Assembly: GCA_001443365.1 (NCBI GenBank)
Contig: LDXL01000004.1
Coordinates: forward strand, 102,870 to 166,869
Length of the DNA: 64,000 bases
Source of the DNA: Thaumarchaeota archaeon CSP1-1
GTDB taxonomy: Archaea > Thermoproteota > Nitrososphaeria > Nitrososphaerales > Nitrosopumilaceae
Reading direction: 5' to 3'
This document shows positions 7,619 through 17,082 of this stretch, piece after piece. Positions within the stretch are counted from its first letter, which is position 1. The number at the start of each line of letters is the position of its first letter. The notes beneath the pieces were generated by a model, which was given only the letters and a program-made list of their open reading frames with translations, was not told the origin of the DNA and did no database searches. A program made the translations under genes and the position numbers.

Positions 7619-9676
7619 CTATATCAACAATATCAGGACAACAAAGAGTAGTCCCGCTCCAAATACGTAAAGATAAGATTGTGCAACACCAGTTTGTGTT
7701 CCTTGGACAACTTTGGCACTCCAAGCAACTGCCCGCTCCAAGCCTACATTCATGCCAATATCGATTGCAGTTCTTTCAAAGTAACGCCAAATTCCTCTAG
7801 CAAACCAGAGGGGTGCTACTACAAATACCCAATAAATCATGGCATTAAGATACCATCTGTTTAGGATTACTTTGTGAAGTGAATAGAAGAATAAATTGGA
7901 ATTTATGAATTTGACAGGATCTACCCATCTTCCAATGTAGAATATGTATCCTAGACCAAATCCAACTGCAAATGCAATCAAAGATGATCCAAGTGCAATG
8001 GGATTTAATCCAGCAAGGAATCCTGGTAGCATTGATTCTTCAACTCCGTGTTCTATTGAATGAATTCCAAAGGATTCAGCAAGATATTCTGTAAATAATT
8101 CATGAATTCCTTCTTCGGCAGATAAACCAATAATTCCTATACCAATTGTAAGTACAGCAAGAATGCCATATGGAATCCACATTGACTTTGGAGCTTCATG
8201 GATATGGTGACCTTCACTCTCCATTTTTTCAATGTGTTTGCTATTTTTCCCAAAGAAAACCATTCCAATCATTCTTGTTGTATAAAATGCAGTGATTACT
8301 GCAGTTAATACGGCAATTATAAAAATTGGTAAAGCCCATGTGTTGCCAGATTCATAAACTGCTGCAAAGATTGCGTCTTTACTCCAAAAGCCTGTTGTGA
8401 TGAAGGGAGCACCCATTAATGCAAGACCTGCTGCCCACATGAATGCATAAGTTTTTCGCATTTGTTTGCGTAGTCCTCCCATGTCTGTCATAAATCTGGA
8501 GCCAACAACATGCAGCAACGAACCTGCTGCCATGAACAAGGATGCCTTAAACATTGCGTGAGATATTAAATGGAAAAATCCAGCGGTATAGCCATCAACA
8601 AATTGTTCGGATAATCCTGCAATTCCAAGTGCCATCATCATGTAACCAATTTGTGAACCAGTAGAATACGCAAGCACCTTCTTAATTTCGGTATTAACCA
8701 TTCCTTGAGTTGCAAGTAATATTGCGGTGATAGCACCTACCCAAGCAATGATTTCAAAGAACTGATCTGCTAAAATGCCTGCTGCCCCTAAGGCAAAGAA
8801 GAGTGGTCCTAATCTTGCAACCAAGAACACCCCTGCTTTTACCATCGTTGCTGCGTGAATTAGTGCGGAAACTGCTGTAGGACCAGTCATGGCCTCAAGT
8901 AGCCATTCATTTAATGGAAATTGGGCAGATTTTCCTATAGCCCCTCCAAAAAGCAATACTGCTGCAGGTATCAAAAGTCCTTCTGCTGCCATAGATGTAG
9001 CCCAAGTTGTTTCACCAACGAGTTCCTTGAATCCAAACGTTCCAGCAAATGCAAAAATCAAAAACATTCCTGCCAACATCATAACATCTCCAACCTTTGT
9101 CATGATGAATGCCTTCATACCAGCATGTGTCGGTGAATAATATTCCATCAATCCAAGTGCAGTATATCCTTCTCTGCCAACATGATGTTGTGCTTTGTCA
9201 CGATACCAGAAGCCAATCAAAGCATAAGATGCAAGACCCACTCCTTCCCATCCAAAGAACAACTGAAGTAGATTATCAGAAAGCACGATAAGCTGCATCG
9301 ATCCAATGAAGAACAGCATCCAGAACCAGAATCGTACAATATCCTTGTCACCTTTCATGTATCCAGTACTGTAAACCATAATCAAGAAGGAAATCCATCC
9401 AACTACATTTGCCATGATTACTGCAAGTGGATCAGCTAAGACACCTGCTTTGAGACCAATTGAAGAAATCCATGATATTTGTTCATGAACTTCATGTGCT
9501 TCTAATGCACCAGGTAGAAGAGATGCTGCAAACAGTGCACTGGCAAGAGATAATCCAACTGCAACATAACCAGTTGCTTTTTTGGAACCTTTTCCAACAG
9601 CAGGAATTATCAGTGCTGCAATGAAAGGCACAATCCAAATTAACCATGCATTCAATCCACCAAAGTCCAATCCCAT
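7619..9676 (-). CDS. nuoL: NADH dehydrogenase-like complex I subunit L
   Basis: Largest antiporter-like subunit, 685 residues. GWEGVGLASYALIGFWY, GKSAQFPLNEWLLEAMTGP and TAVSALIHAATMVKAGVF are the NuoL/ND5 signatures, and the C-terminal extension contains the long lateral helix region. The family-typical PFHxWLxxAMxGPTPVSAL motif reads PLNEWLLEAMTGPTAVSAL here: the His is Asn and the second Pro is Ala, a mild deviation. It precedes nuoN by 11 nt and follows nuoM by 17 nt. Start ATG 9676 gives MGLDFGGLNAW. Confidence 0.93.
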   Translation of the reverse strand: MGLDFGGLNAWLIWIVPFIAALIIPAVGKGSKKATGYVAVGLSLASALFAASLLPGALEAHEVHEQISWISSIGLKAGVLADPLAVIMANVVGWISFLIMVYSTGYMKGDKDIVRFWFWMLFFIGSMQLIVLSDNLLQLFFGWEGVGLASYALIGFWYRDKAQHHVGREGYTALGLMEYYSPTHAGMKAFIMTKVGDVMMLAGMFLIFAFAGTFGFKELVGETTWATSMAAEGLLIPAAVLLFGGAIGKSAQFPLNEWLLEAMTGPTAVSALIHAATMVKAGVFLVARLGPLFFALGAAGILADQFFEIIAWVGAITAILLATQGMVNTEIKKVLAYSTGSQIGYMMMALGIAGLSEQFVDGYTAGFFHLISHAMFKASLFMAAGSLLHVVGSRFMTDMGGLRKQMRKTYAFMWAAGLALMGAPFITTGFWSKDAIFAAVYESGNTWALPIFIIAVLTAVITAFYTTRMIGMVFFGKNSKHIEKMESEGHHIHEAPKSMWIPYGILAVLTIGIGIIGLSAEEGIHELFTEYLAESFGIHSIEHGVEESMLPGFLAGLNPIALGSSLIAFAVGFGLGYIFYIGRWVDPVKFINSNLFFYSLHKVILNRWYLNAMIYWVFVVAPLWFARGIWRYFERTAIDIGMNVGLERAVAWSAKVVQGTQTGVAQSYLYVFGAGLLFVVLILLI

Positions 9677-9693
9677 TGCTCAGTTGCCATATT

Positions 9694-11253
9694 CTATACC
9701 CCAATCACTCCGTTCATGTATGGAATAATTTTGTCAAAGAATATGTCGGGATAAATTCCTAACACAATTGTAAAGCCTGCAAGTACCATCATTGGTGCCA
9801 ACATGTACCAACTTGCGTCTTTTACATTGGATAGATTTTCTGGTAGTTTTCCAAAGAATACTCGTTTTAGCATCCAAAGAATGTAAGACATTGTAAGTAC
9901 TGTTGCAACCAAACCTAGTCCAAATGTTATTGCACGTAGAGTAGAGCCCTCTTCTAAAGCAGTTTCAAGTGCTCCGTAAAAGAGAGTCCATTCGCCCATA
10001 AATCCACTAGTAGGAGGCACACCCATTATGGTCAAAGCCCCAATTACCGCACAAACAGCAGTAATTGGCATTTTACCTGCCAAGCCACCTAGTTGTGAAA
10101 TATTTCTTGTACCTACTTTGACAATTAAAACTCCTGCAGTCATGAAGAGAATGCCCTTTCCTAATCCGTGTGTTACATACATCATCTCTGCACCTGCAAG
10201 ACCTAAAGCTGAGAGCGAACCCAAACCAAACAAAAGATACCCCATTTGACTAATACTAGAATATGCAAATAGACGCTTGATGTCGTCTTGCATCAATGCC
10301 ATTGTACCTCCATAGAACATAGTTACAAGACCCCAAATGTGCAACCAAATGGCAAGGTCTGCATATTGCATTGGCAAAAATTCTATAATTAATCTAAAGA
10401 TCCCGTATGCACCAATTCCGATCATTGCAGGTGATAAGAGAGCACTAATTGGCGTTGGTGCAGCACCATGTGCATAAGGTAACCAAATATGGAATCAAAA
10501 AGCTGCAAGTTTTACACCAAGCCCAATGATAATTGCAACTGCAGCTAACTGAACAACATCTGATGGAATTTCTGATTCTTGAATATCAGCAAAATCAAAG
10601 CTTCCAACGCTAAAACCAATTGTTAAAAAACCTAAAAGTAAAATGACAGCTCCTACATGTGTCCAGAATAAGAACATTAATGCAATTCTTCGTTTGTTTC
10701 CATCACCCCAAAATGCAATCATGAAAAATGCTGGAATTAGCATTACCTCAAAGAAAATGTAAAACTCGATTAGATTTGTTGCAAGAACAGTTCCCAGCAT
10801 TCCCATTGCAAAGACAAGAAACATTGCAAAGTAAACACCAGATTGTTTATTCACATAATTAGTAAGACCTGAAGATTCAACGATTGCAGTAGTTTGAACT
10901 GCACTTTCTTGGTTTTGTTTATGGTTAAACTCTGCATAATTTTCCTTGAATTTGTGTACCATGTATGGTTTAGAATACAATGCAAGGATAGTAGACAAGA
11001 CGTAGATGATAATGGCAAACGGACTTGCTAATCCATCTAGTAAGAATCCAAATTCGCCAAATAATTCAGTCCATCTATAATGCTCTTCATATGTTCCACC
11101 TAGAGAAGCAAGTATTACCAGAACTGTACAGTAGAGTAGGACTCCAAAAGTAAACCATGTAGCTGCGTTAGCACCTGATTTTCTGCCTATAACATAGGCA
11201 ACTGGTGAGAGTAAGAGAGGCAAGAAAACTGCCTGCAATAATGCATAATCCAT
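9694..11253 (-). CDS. nuoM: complex I subunit M (ND4-like), interrupted by an in-frame TGA
   Basis: Reading from ATG 11253, the frame encodes 252 residues ending GLGVKLAAF, then TGA at 10495-10497. The same frame continues for 266 more codons: FHIWLPYAHGAAPTPISALL and on to the normal stop at 9694. Together 519 codons is the normal NuoM length, and sequence similarity to the family runs straight across the stop, with no frameshift. The TGA falls exactly where the family has the conserved Pro of PFHxWLPxAH. Either a real nonsense mutation or a sequencing/assembly error. Neighbours are intact, and the overlap with nuoK and 17-nt gap to nuoL keep operon structure normal. Other landmarks: LFAYSSISQMGYLLFG (second half) and IEFYIFFEVMLIPAFF (first half). 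Confidence 0.88.
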
Positions 11254-11567
11254 TATCCCTTAAGGCTCCGAAAATCAGCAATGTCGATGTTTTGGTACAT
11301 TCTATAGGCTACAATAATTAAGGAAAGACCAACTGCAACTTCAGCTGCTGCAATTGCAATAGAAAATAATGCAAGCGTTTGTCCTCCACTGTGGGGGATA
11401 AATCTCGCAAATGCAACTAAATTTAGATTTGCAGCGTTGATAATTATTTCAACTGCAAAAAGCATTCTAATTGCATTCCGTTTAACAGATAGACCGTAAA
11501 TTCCAATACCTAAAAGTGCAATTGATACAATTACAAAATCAATTAGCTCGTTGCTCATCTTCAACAT
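11253..11567 (-). CDS. nuoK: complex I subunit K
   Basis: Three-helix membrane subunit, 104 residues. Conserved intramembrane glutamates lie in VEIIINAANLNLVAF and in AAAEVAVGLSLIIVAYR, the NuoK/ND4L pattern. The ORF begins MLKMSNELIDF; the fourth residue (ATG at 11558) is an equally good start and is more family-like. It overlaps nuoJ by 20-29 bp and shares one base with the nuoM start, so translation is coupled. Confidence 0.93.
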   Translation of the reverse strand: MLKMSNELIDFVIVSIALLGIGIYGLSVKRNAIRMLFAVEIIINAANLNLVAFARFIPHSGGQTLALFSIAIAAAEVAVGLSLIIVAYRMYQNIDIADFRSLKG

Positions 11568-12072
11568 CCTCCCGTCTTGCTAAAACAAGTGCCCCAGTGA
11601 CAGCGCCTGCTAAGATAAGTGCCATCAGAATCAATGCAGGCCAATAATATGTTAGAAAGTCCTCACCAATATCTCGAAAGTCAACAGCTGGCTCATTAGT
11701 TTGAATTGTTCGAAGACCAGAATCAATAATAATAGAACCTAATCCCATCATTAAGATCAGCATAAGACCGATTCCTGCAAACTTGCGTCTAGGATCTTCA
11801 ATTTTTTTGAATATTAATTCTCTTTTTACAAGCATAACAGTAAACAAGATTAGAACAGCGATAGAACCAACATATACTGCGATTTGAAACATCGCAATAA
11901 ACGGCGAGTCAAGCAGTAAGAAGAAACCAGCAATCCCACCTAGGGTTCCCATTAGTGCCATTGAGCCATATATCATAGAACGAAGTTCAAGTGCAGCTAT
12001 TGCTGAACCAATTGTAATTACAGATAATGCAAGAAAAGCTGCATCAACCATGTGTTGCACCTCTGTCGTCAA
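11539..12072 (-). CDS. nuoJ: complex I subunit J
   Basis: Membrane subunit of 177 residues with five hydrophobic helices. FQIAVYVGSIAVLILFTVML is the diagnostic ND6/NuoJ helix with its pi-bulge region. The C-terminus LVLARREDVEDEQRAN is cytoplasmic and charged. The start overlaps the nuoI end by 29 bp, and the end overlaps nuoK, as in other thaumarchaeal nuo operons. Confidence 0.93.
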   Translation of the reverse strand: MTTEVQHMVDAAFLALSVITIGSAIAALELRSMIYGSMALMGTLGGIAGFFLLLDSPFIAMFQIAVYVGSIAVLILFTVMLVKRELIFKKIEDPRRKFAGIGLMLILMMGLGSIIIDSGLRTIQTNEPAVDFRDIGEDFLTYYWPALILMALILAGAVTGALVLARREDVEDEQRAN

Positions 12073-12541
12073 TGACGATATCTACGTCTTGTTTAACCTC
12101 AGGCTTGACTTGTAGTTGAGATGGTGTGTAGATTAATGCTTCTTTAGTAAATGATGAAAGTTCATAATCATTTGTCATGTATAAAGCATAGAAGGGACAT
12201 GCATCAACACATAGTCCACAAAAAACACATTTTCCATAATCTATTTGTGGCATGATAGATTTTTTGTTATGTTTCCATTCTTCTGGTACCTTAACCATTG
12301 CAATTGCTTCAGCTACCCCTTCACAGGCAATAGCACAAAGCTGACATCCTGTACATTTATCATGAAAAAGCATGTGTCGTCCTTTGTAGCCTGCAATCCC
12401 AACTCCTGTAGTTGGATCAAATTGGTATCCATCGCCTACAAACTTGAGTTTTTCTTCAGGATATCTTAAGGTAAATCGTTTAACAGCAAGATGTTTAATT
12501 CCTGAATTTAGGGCCCGAATAATTCCAGTAGCAGTACCCAT
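12044..12541 (-). CDS. nuoI: complex I subunit I, 2[4Fe-4S] ferredoxin-type
   Basis: Peripheral-arm subunit carrying clusters N6a and N6b. Two motifs are visible: CTGCQLCAIACEG and CVFCGLCVDACPF, each CxxCxxCxxxC. In the first, the residue after the fourth Cys is Glu rather than the more usual Pro. The N-terminus GIIRALNSGIKHLAVKRFTLRYPEE is the amphipathic membrane-associated helix plus family RYPEE motif. Shares one base with the nuoH stop. Confidence 0.94.
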   Translation of the reverse strand: MGTATGIIRALNSGIKHLAVKRFTLRYPEEKLKFVGDGYQFDPTTGVGIAGYKGRHMLFHDKCTGCQLCAIACEGVAEAIAMVKVPEEWKHNKKSIMPQIDYGKCVFCGLCVDACPFYALYMTNDYELSSFTKEALIYTPSQLQVKPEVKQDVDIVIDDRGATHG

Positions 12542-13839
12542 TACAATAAACCTCCTGGTCCTAATACTCCAGCATAGAGCAAACCGAGTGCTATAAAGAT
12601 GTTAATAAAAGCCAAAGCGATAAGCTTGTTCCAACCTATGCTCAAGAGCATGTCAATTCTAATTCTTGGAAAGACCCCCCTTGGAATCAAAATGAAAAAT
12701 ATCACTGCTACAGTTTTTAGTGTGAACCAAAGAGTACCATTTAACATTTCCTGGGTTGTTATTGGAAGACCTGGAACTTGTACAGTGATTGGACCAGCTT
12801 CTATTCCATGTGTAATAATTTCTGCTGGAAATGGTGGTACAATCATAGGACCCTGCCAACCGCCAAGGAACAAAACCACAAACAATGCTGCAAATGCATA
12901 CAGCTTTAGGTATGATCCAAGTTGAACAAGTCCATAAATCATACCAGAAAATTCAGTTAACCATCCTGCAACAATTTCACTTTCTGCTTCGGGTAAATCA
13001 AATGGAATTCTTTCTAATTCTGCTAGCACTGAAATAAAAAATACAATTGCGCCAATTGGTAGAAAAACAATAAACCAATAATTTGATTGACTTTCAACTA
13101 TTTCAGACAAATTCAATGTGCCAGTTAAAATTACAACTCCAAGAAGTGACAAAATTAATGGTATTTCAAATGAAACCATCTGATGCAGTGCTCTTATGCC
13201 ACCGATGAATGGGAACTTGCTGTTTGCAGACCATGCAGATAGAATTGTAATTATTGGGAAAAAACCAATTATGGCAAATACTGCAAGCAATCCAACATCC
13301 AAGTCTGCTACTACCCATCCAGGAGCAACTGGAATCAACGAAACAAATGCTGCTGCAGTTGCAACAAACAAAATTGGAGCTGTCCAAAAAATTGGTTTAT
13401 CAGCCTTGGCTGGAATAATAATTTCTTTAGAGATTAGCTTTAGTCCATCTGCCATTAATTGTAAGATTCCTTCAAACTTTCCACAGTAAAATGGTCCAAC
13501 TCTAAGCTGAAGTTTTGCTAGCAATTTTCTTTCAGCAAAAATTGTACCTGCTGCAAGCAAAGCGGCAAATCCAAAACCAGGAAATGCTGCAATTCTAAAG
13601 AAATCAGAATACAGGAGAGATTTTACAACTGGTACTGCCAGTTCAGGATGAAACATCATCGTAAAAGCAAGGAATGGGGTCAGAAGCGTGCCATCTAGGA
13701 CTGGTAAATCAATGAAAAACAGAACGATCATGATGGCAGGAATTCCAACTAGAGTTAATAGAACTATTATCCAAAAGATATTGTCTGTTAGTGATTTAAG
13801 AAAATAACCTAGTCGAAACTTGGGTGCAATTACTGACAT
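12541..13839 (-). CDS. nuoH: complex I subunit H
   Basis: Quinone-site membrane subunit, 432 residues with eight or more helices. Family motifs: ERKLLAKLQLRVGP (the E-R-K...R-x-G-P loop), LISKEIIIPAKADKP, LAELERIPFDLPEAESEIVAG, and the C-terminal RGVFPRIRIDMLLSIGWNKL. The N-terminus carries about 70 extra residues with an additional helix, and PPFPAEIITHGIEAGP is a lineage-type insertion between later helices. Adjacent to nuoD with no gap. Confidence 0.93.
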   Translation of the reverse strand: MSVIAPKFRLGYFLKSLTDNIFWIIVLLTLVGIPAIMIVLFFIDLPVLDGTLLTPFLAFTMMFHPELAVPVVKSLLYSDFFRIAAFPGFGFAALLAAGTIFAERKLLAKLQLRVGPFYCGKFEGILQLMADGLKLISKEIIIPAKADKPIFWTAPILFVATAAAFVSLIPVAPGWVVADLDVGLLAVFAIIGFFPIITILSAWSANSKFPFIGGIRALHQMVSFEIPLILSLLGVVILTGTLNLSEIVESQSNYWFIVFLPIGAIVFFISVLAELERIPFDLPEAESEIVAGWLTEFSGMIYGLVQLGSYLKLYAFAALFVVLFLGGWQGPMIVPPFPAEIITHGIEAGPITVQVPGLPITTQEMLNGTLWFTLKTVAVIFFILIPRGVFPRIRIDMLLSIGWNKLIALAFINIFIALGLLYAGVLGPGGLL

Positions 13840-14973
13840 TTATCTATCTGCCTCCACAGGCCAATAGTTTAAGCTCCAGTAAACTGCTGGCATGTTACCT
13901 AATTTTTCTCCCTTTAACAGATAGGGCATGCAAATTAGATTTCTAAATGAACCAACGCTCAATTTTACTCGGTATGGTTCAGGTTTACTTCGAGAAACAA
14001 TGTATGCACCAAGTGAACCTCTTCCTGATTCTACTCTTTTGTAAACTTCATCATTTCCACCTTTTGGATTTGGTTTTAATTTTACTCTAACTGAACCAGA
14101 TTTTGGCATTTTTTCTAGAGCTTGTCTAATGATGTTACAGCTTTCTAACATATCAAGCCATGGGGTTTTAGAACGATCATACGAGTCACCATTCTTTAAA
14201 ACATTAGTGTGAACATCAAGTTCATCATATACGTCGTATGGCTCTTTGGTTCTAACATCATAATCTACACCACTTGCACGCAAAACTGTACCAGTTGTAC
14301 CAAGTCTAATTGCATCTTCTCTAGATAACACTCCAGTTTTTTCAGTTCTTGCAATTAAAATTGGATTGTCGTAGAAAATATCGGCATATGCTTTGAGTCG
14401 TTTTTCTAAATAATTTATCTGTCTTAGACATACGTCTTCAAAGTTTGCAGGAAGATCGTTTCGTACGCCTCCTGGAACAAAGTATGAATGTGTAACTCGC
14501 GCTCCAGTTAACTTTTCTAAAAGATCGATTGCGAGTTCTCTATCTCCTGCGGGCCACATAAACATGGTAGAGTGACCCAAGAAAATTCCATATATTGCTA
14601 ACCAATAGAGGGTATAGGTAAATCGGTTTAATTCAGATGCAATTACTCTAACGTATTTTGCACGTTCTGATACTTCAAGACCTAAAAGTTCCTCAACACC
14701 TAGACAGTACGGATATAATATGTTACATGAATCATGAATGACTGGTCTTTCTAGATGAGGAATATTTGTGATATAGTTTCTATATTCAGCCATTTTTTCT
14801 TCACCTCGATGAACATAGCCTGGATCAGGATCGCATGAAACAATACGATCTCCGTCGACTTGGATAATGAGTCTCATATGGCCTGAGCCTGGGTGTTGTG
14901 GGCCAACGTTTAGAGTCATTATTCTGTCATCGACTTTTTCTAATTGAAGTCCTGGAGGTAATCGTGCAGTCAT
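13840..14973 (-). CDS. nuoD: complex I 49-kDa subunit D
   Basis: Quinone-binding peripheral subunit, 377 residues, related to the large subunit of NiFe hydrogenases. Motifs: LNVGPQHPGSGHMRLI at the N-terminus (quinone-site His in GPQHP), PDPGYVHRGEEKMAEYRNY, and RGSLGAYIVSRSKPEPYRVKLSVGSF near the C-terminus. Gap to nuoC is 2 nt. The C-terminus ends EADR as expected for NuoD family proteins. Confidence 0.95.
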   Translation of the reverse strand: MTARLPPGLQLEKVDDRIMTLNVGPQHPGSGHMRLIIQVDGDRIVSCDPDPGYVHRGEEKMAEYRNYITNIPHLERPVIHDSCNILYPYCLGVEELLGLEVSERAKYVRVIASELNRFTYTLYWLAIYGIFLGHSTMFMWPAGDRELAIDLLEKLTGARVTHSYFVPGGVRNDLPANFEDVCLRQINYLEKRLKAYADIFYDNPILIARTEKTGVLSREDAIRLGTTGTVLRASGVDYDVRTKEPYDVYDELDVHTNVLKNGDSYDRSKTPWLDMLESCNIIRQALEKMPKSGSVRVKLKPNPKGGNDEVYKRVESGRGSLGAYIVSRSKPEPYRVKLSVGSFRNLICMPYLLKGEKLGNMPAVYWSLNYWPVEADR

Positions 14974-14975
14974 TT

Positions 14976-15536
14976 CTATCTACCTTTTATTGCAAAGTCT
15001 TTTCGAAGTGGTGGAAGATCTGCCCAATCTTCTGGCAATAATAATCGTCTGTTATCTGGATGACCCTCAAAGAAAACTCCTAACATCTCAAAACATTCTC
15101 TTTCATGAAATTCTACGCTGTAAAAGATATCTCTTAGACTTGGGAGTTTAGTGGAATCATTACTGGGATTAGGATTATCTTCACGCGGCGCCCTTGTTGC
15201 CAAGGATAAAACTTGTCTGCTTAATTGTGGATCTGTGTATGAACCCAGGTGATAAACTACTTCAATTTCTTTGTCTGCAGGAAAATCTACGCCAGTAACG
15301 GACTCTGCATGATCATAATTAAGCTCATCTCGAATGAAAGATGCTACATCAAGTATGTCTTCTTTTTTGACATTAACTCTAATTCGGTCAGGTTTTACAA
15401 AAGCAATTTCAGTTTTAGAGCCAAACTTTGCTGTAATTTTATCTGATTGATCTTTTTCAAATTTTGGAAGTTCTTGTTGGTTTTCTACAACTGGTTTTGT
15501 TTCAGTCTCTTGTATACTAGTATCAGAATCACTCAT
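14976..15536 (-). CDS. nuoC: complex I 30-kDa subunit C
   Basis: Peripheral-arm subunit, 186 residues. The diagnostic segment is VEFHERECFEMLGVFFEGHP followed by NRRLLLPEDW. The first 35 or so residues (Ser/Thr/Glu/Gln-rich) form a non-conserved acidic leader before the folded domain. It lies 7 nt after nuoB and 2 nt before nuoD. Confidence 0.94.
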   Translation of the reverse strand: MSDSDTSIQETETKPVVENQQELPKFEKDQSDKITAKFGSKTEIAFVKPDRIRVNVKKEDILDVASFIRDELNYDHAESVTGVDFPADKEIEVVYHLGSYTDPQLSRQVLSLATRAPREDNPNPSNDSTKLPSLRDIFYSVEFHERECFEMLGVFFEGHPDNRRLLLPEDWADLPPLRKDFAIKGR

Positions 15537-15543
15537 TACTTTC

Positions 15544-16059
15544 CTACCTAGCCTTCATCCTCTTAATTTTCTCCTGAAGGAGAATGCATCCTTGAATAAG
15601 AGTTTCAGGTCTAGGGGGACAACCTGGGACATACACATCTACTGGAAGTACTCCATCAATTCCTGGAAGAACATTGTATGAATCAAAATACAATCCTCCA
15701 GTAATTGCACAGGCACCCATTGCAATGACGTATTTTGGTTCTGGCATTTGATCATAAACCAATCGAAGTCTTGGAGCCATTTTTCGGGTGATGGTTCCTT
15801 GAACAACTACTAGATCACATTGTCTTAGTGATCCAAATGCCTCTATGATTCCAAATCTTTCGACATCGTATCGAGGGCTAGATGCAGCACCGAATTCTAC
15901 GCTACAGCATGCAGTTTCAATATGTACAGGCCAAAGGGACCAAAGTCTACCCCAATTAATGGCGTATTCTAATGGTTTGTCGATTGCTTTGACTAAAATA
16001 TCTCCTAACTTACCTACAAAGGCATTGGCATTTTGTGGAGTTATCAGATCTTTTAGCAA
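15544..16059 (-). CDS. nuoB: complex I 20-kDa subunit B (cluster N2)
   Basis: Carries the terminal [4Fe-4S] cluster N2 that reduces quinone. The tandem-cysteine motif TACCSVEFGAASSPRYD and the later VIAMGACAITGG and VPGCPPRPETL motifs supply the four Cys ligands. 171 residues, standard length. 45 nt separate it from nuoA. Confidence 0.95.
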   Translation of the reverse strand: MLKDLITPQNANAFVGKLGDILVKAIDKPLEYAINWGRLWSLWPVHIETACCSVEFGAASSPRYDVERFGIIEAFGSLRQCDLVVVQGTITRKMAPRLRLVYDQMPEPKYVIAMGACAITGGLYFDSYNVLPGIDGVLPVDVYVPGCPPRPETLIQGCILLQEKIKRMKAR

Positions 16060-16104
16060 TTTAATCCCTTATCTCCATCTTAGACCAAACTTGTTTAATT
16101 AGAA

Positions 16105-16521
16105 TTACCAAATATCACGCCTCTTTGATTGATAAAGTGCATATGCCATAGCTCCAAACATAATTCCTAAGAATGCTATTATTGGAAGAGTGGCAGTTTT
16201 TTCAAGATTAAGTATAGTGCTTCCCCATGCATACAAGAAAATGGCCATTACATCAAAAACAACAAACATCAAAATGAACGCATAATATTGCATCATAAAA
16301 TGAGTCCTTCCAGCACCAGATGGGACTTGGCCACATTCCATTGGAAGGAATTTTACTGGATTACTTCTTCGTCTAGGCGAAATCATTCTTGATATAATCA
16401 GTGCGGGAGCCGTTGCTATGATTGCAAAACCAAACATCATCAATACATGACTATAACCTGCTACTGCTTCGCCCACCAAAGTAGCTTTGAGACTCTTCCG
16501 AAGATATAAAAAGCTATCCAC
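16105..16521 (-). CDS. nuoA: complex I subunit A
   Basis: First gene of the nuo operon; three-helix membrane subunit of 138 residues. The signature ECGQVPSGAGRTHF and FDVMAIFLYAWG match NuoA/ND3. The N-terminus MDSFLYLRKSLKATL precedes helix 1. The divergent peroxiredoxin gene begins 77 nt away, so the operon promoter must sit between 16522 and 16597. Confidence 0.93.
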   Translation of the reverse strand: MDSFLYLRKSLKATLVGEAVAGYSHVLMMFGFAIIATAPALIISRMISPRRRSNPVKFLPMECGQVPSGAGRTHFMMQYYAFILMFVVFDVMAIFLYAWGSTILNLEKTATLPIIAFLGIMFGAMAYALYQSKRRDIW

Positions 16522-16597
16522 ATTTTTTTTTCGATCAAAGGCTTTCTAATCTAAATTTTGCAAAATTCTTAATATGACAAGATTTCTAACAATTCTC

Positions 16598-17071
16598 ATG
16601 ACTTTGAATGTGGGAGATCAAGCTCCAAACTTTGAATTGGTGGATACTGAGTTGAAAATGAGAACCCTAGATGAATTCAAAGGGAAAAAAATTATTTTAT
16701 CATTTTTTGTAGCAGCAAGCTCACCTGTCTGTGAAACTGAGATGTGTACTTTTCGAGATTCATGGGATGAACTATCAAAGCTTGGTGCACAAGTGATAGC
16801 GATAAGTAATGATGGACCATTTGCAAATAAGGCATTTGCAGAAAAAAATAATTTAAAATTTCCAATTCTTGGAGATTACAAAAGTAAAACAATTCGAGAT
16901 TATGATGTATTAATGCCACATCTATTACATGTAAAAGATTACGATGCAGCAAAGCGTTCGATTTTCATTGTAGATGAAAATGGAGAGATTGCATACAAGT
17001 GGGTCTCAGATAATCCACTAGTTGAACCAAATTATCAAGAGATTAAAGATTTTCTCAGCACAAGAAATTAA
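16598..17071 (+). CDS. peroxiredoxin (AhpC/TSA, AhpE/Bcp-like)
   Basis: Thiol peroxidase of 157 residues. The peroxidatic site reads AASSPVCETEMCTFRD; the first Cys is peroxidatic, and the Cys five residues later is the position used by Bcp-type enzymes for resolving. KRSIFIVDENGEIAYKW is the conserved C-terminal strand. The ORF opens with ATG at 16574, but MTLNVGDQAPNFEL at 16598 is the family-like start. Divergent from nuoA, it probably protects against peroxides; the reductant partner is not nearby (a thioredoxin is at 57.3 kb). Confidence 0.9.
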   Translation: MTLNVGDQAPNFELVDTELKMRTLDEFKGKKIILSFFVAASSPVCETEMCTFRDSWDELSKLGAQVIAISNDGPFANKAFAEKNNLKFPILGDYKSKTIRDYDVLMPHLLHVKDYDAAKRSIFIVDENGEIAYKWVSDNPLVEPNYQEIKDFLSTRN

Positions 17072-17082
17072 TTTTTCTTAAA

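Noticed and set aside
10426..10497. Reading the nuoM TGA as selenocysteine
   Set aside because: Thaumarchaeota are not known to have selenocysteine machinery, NuoM has no such residue, and no SECIS-like structure was seen.
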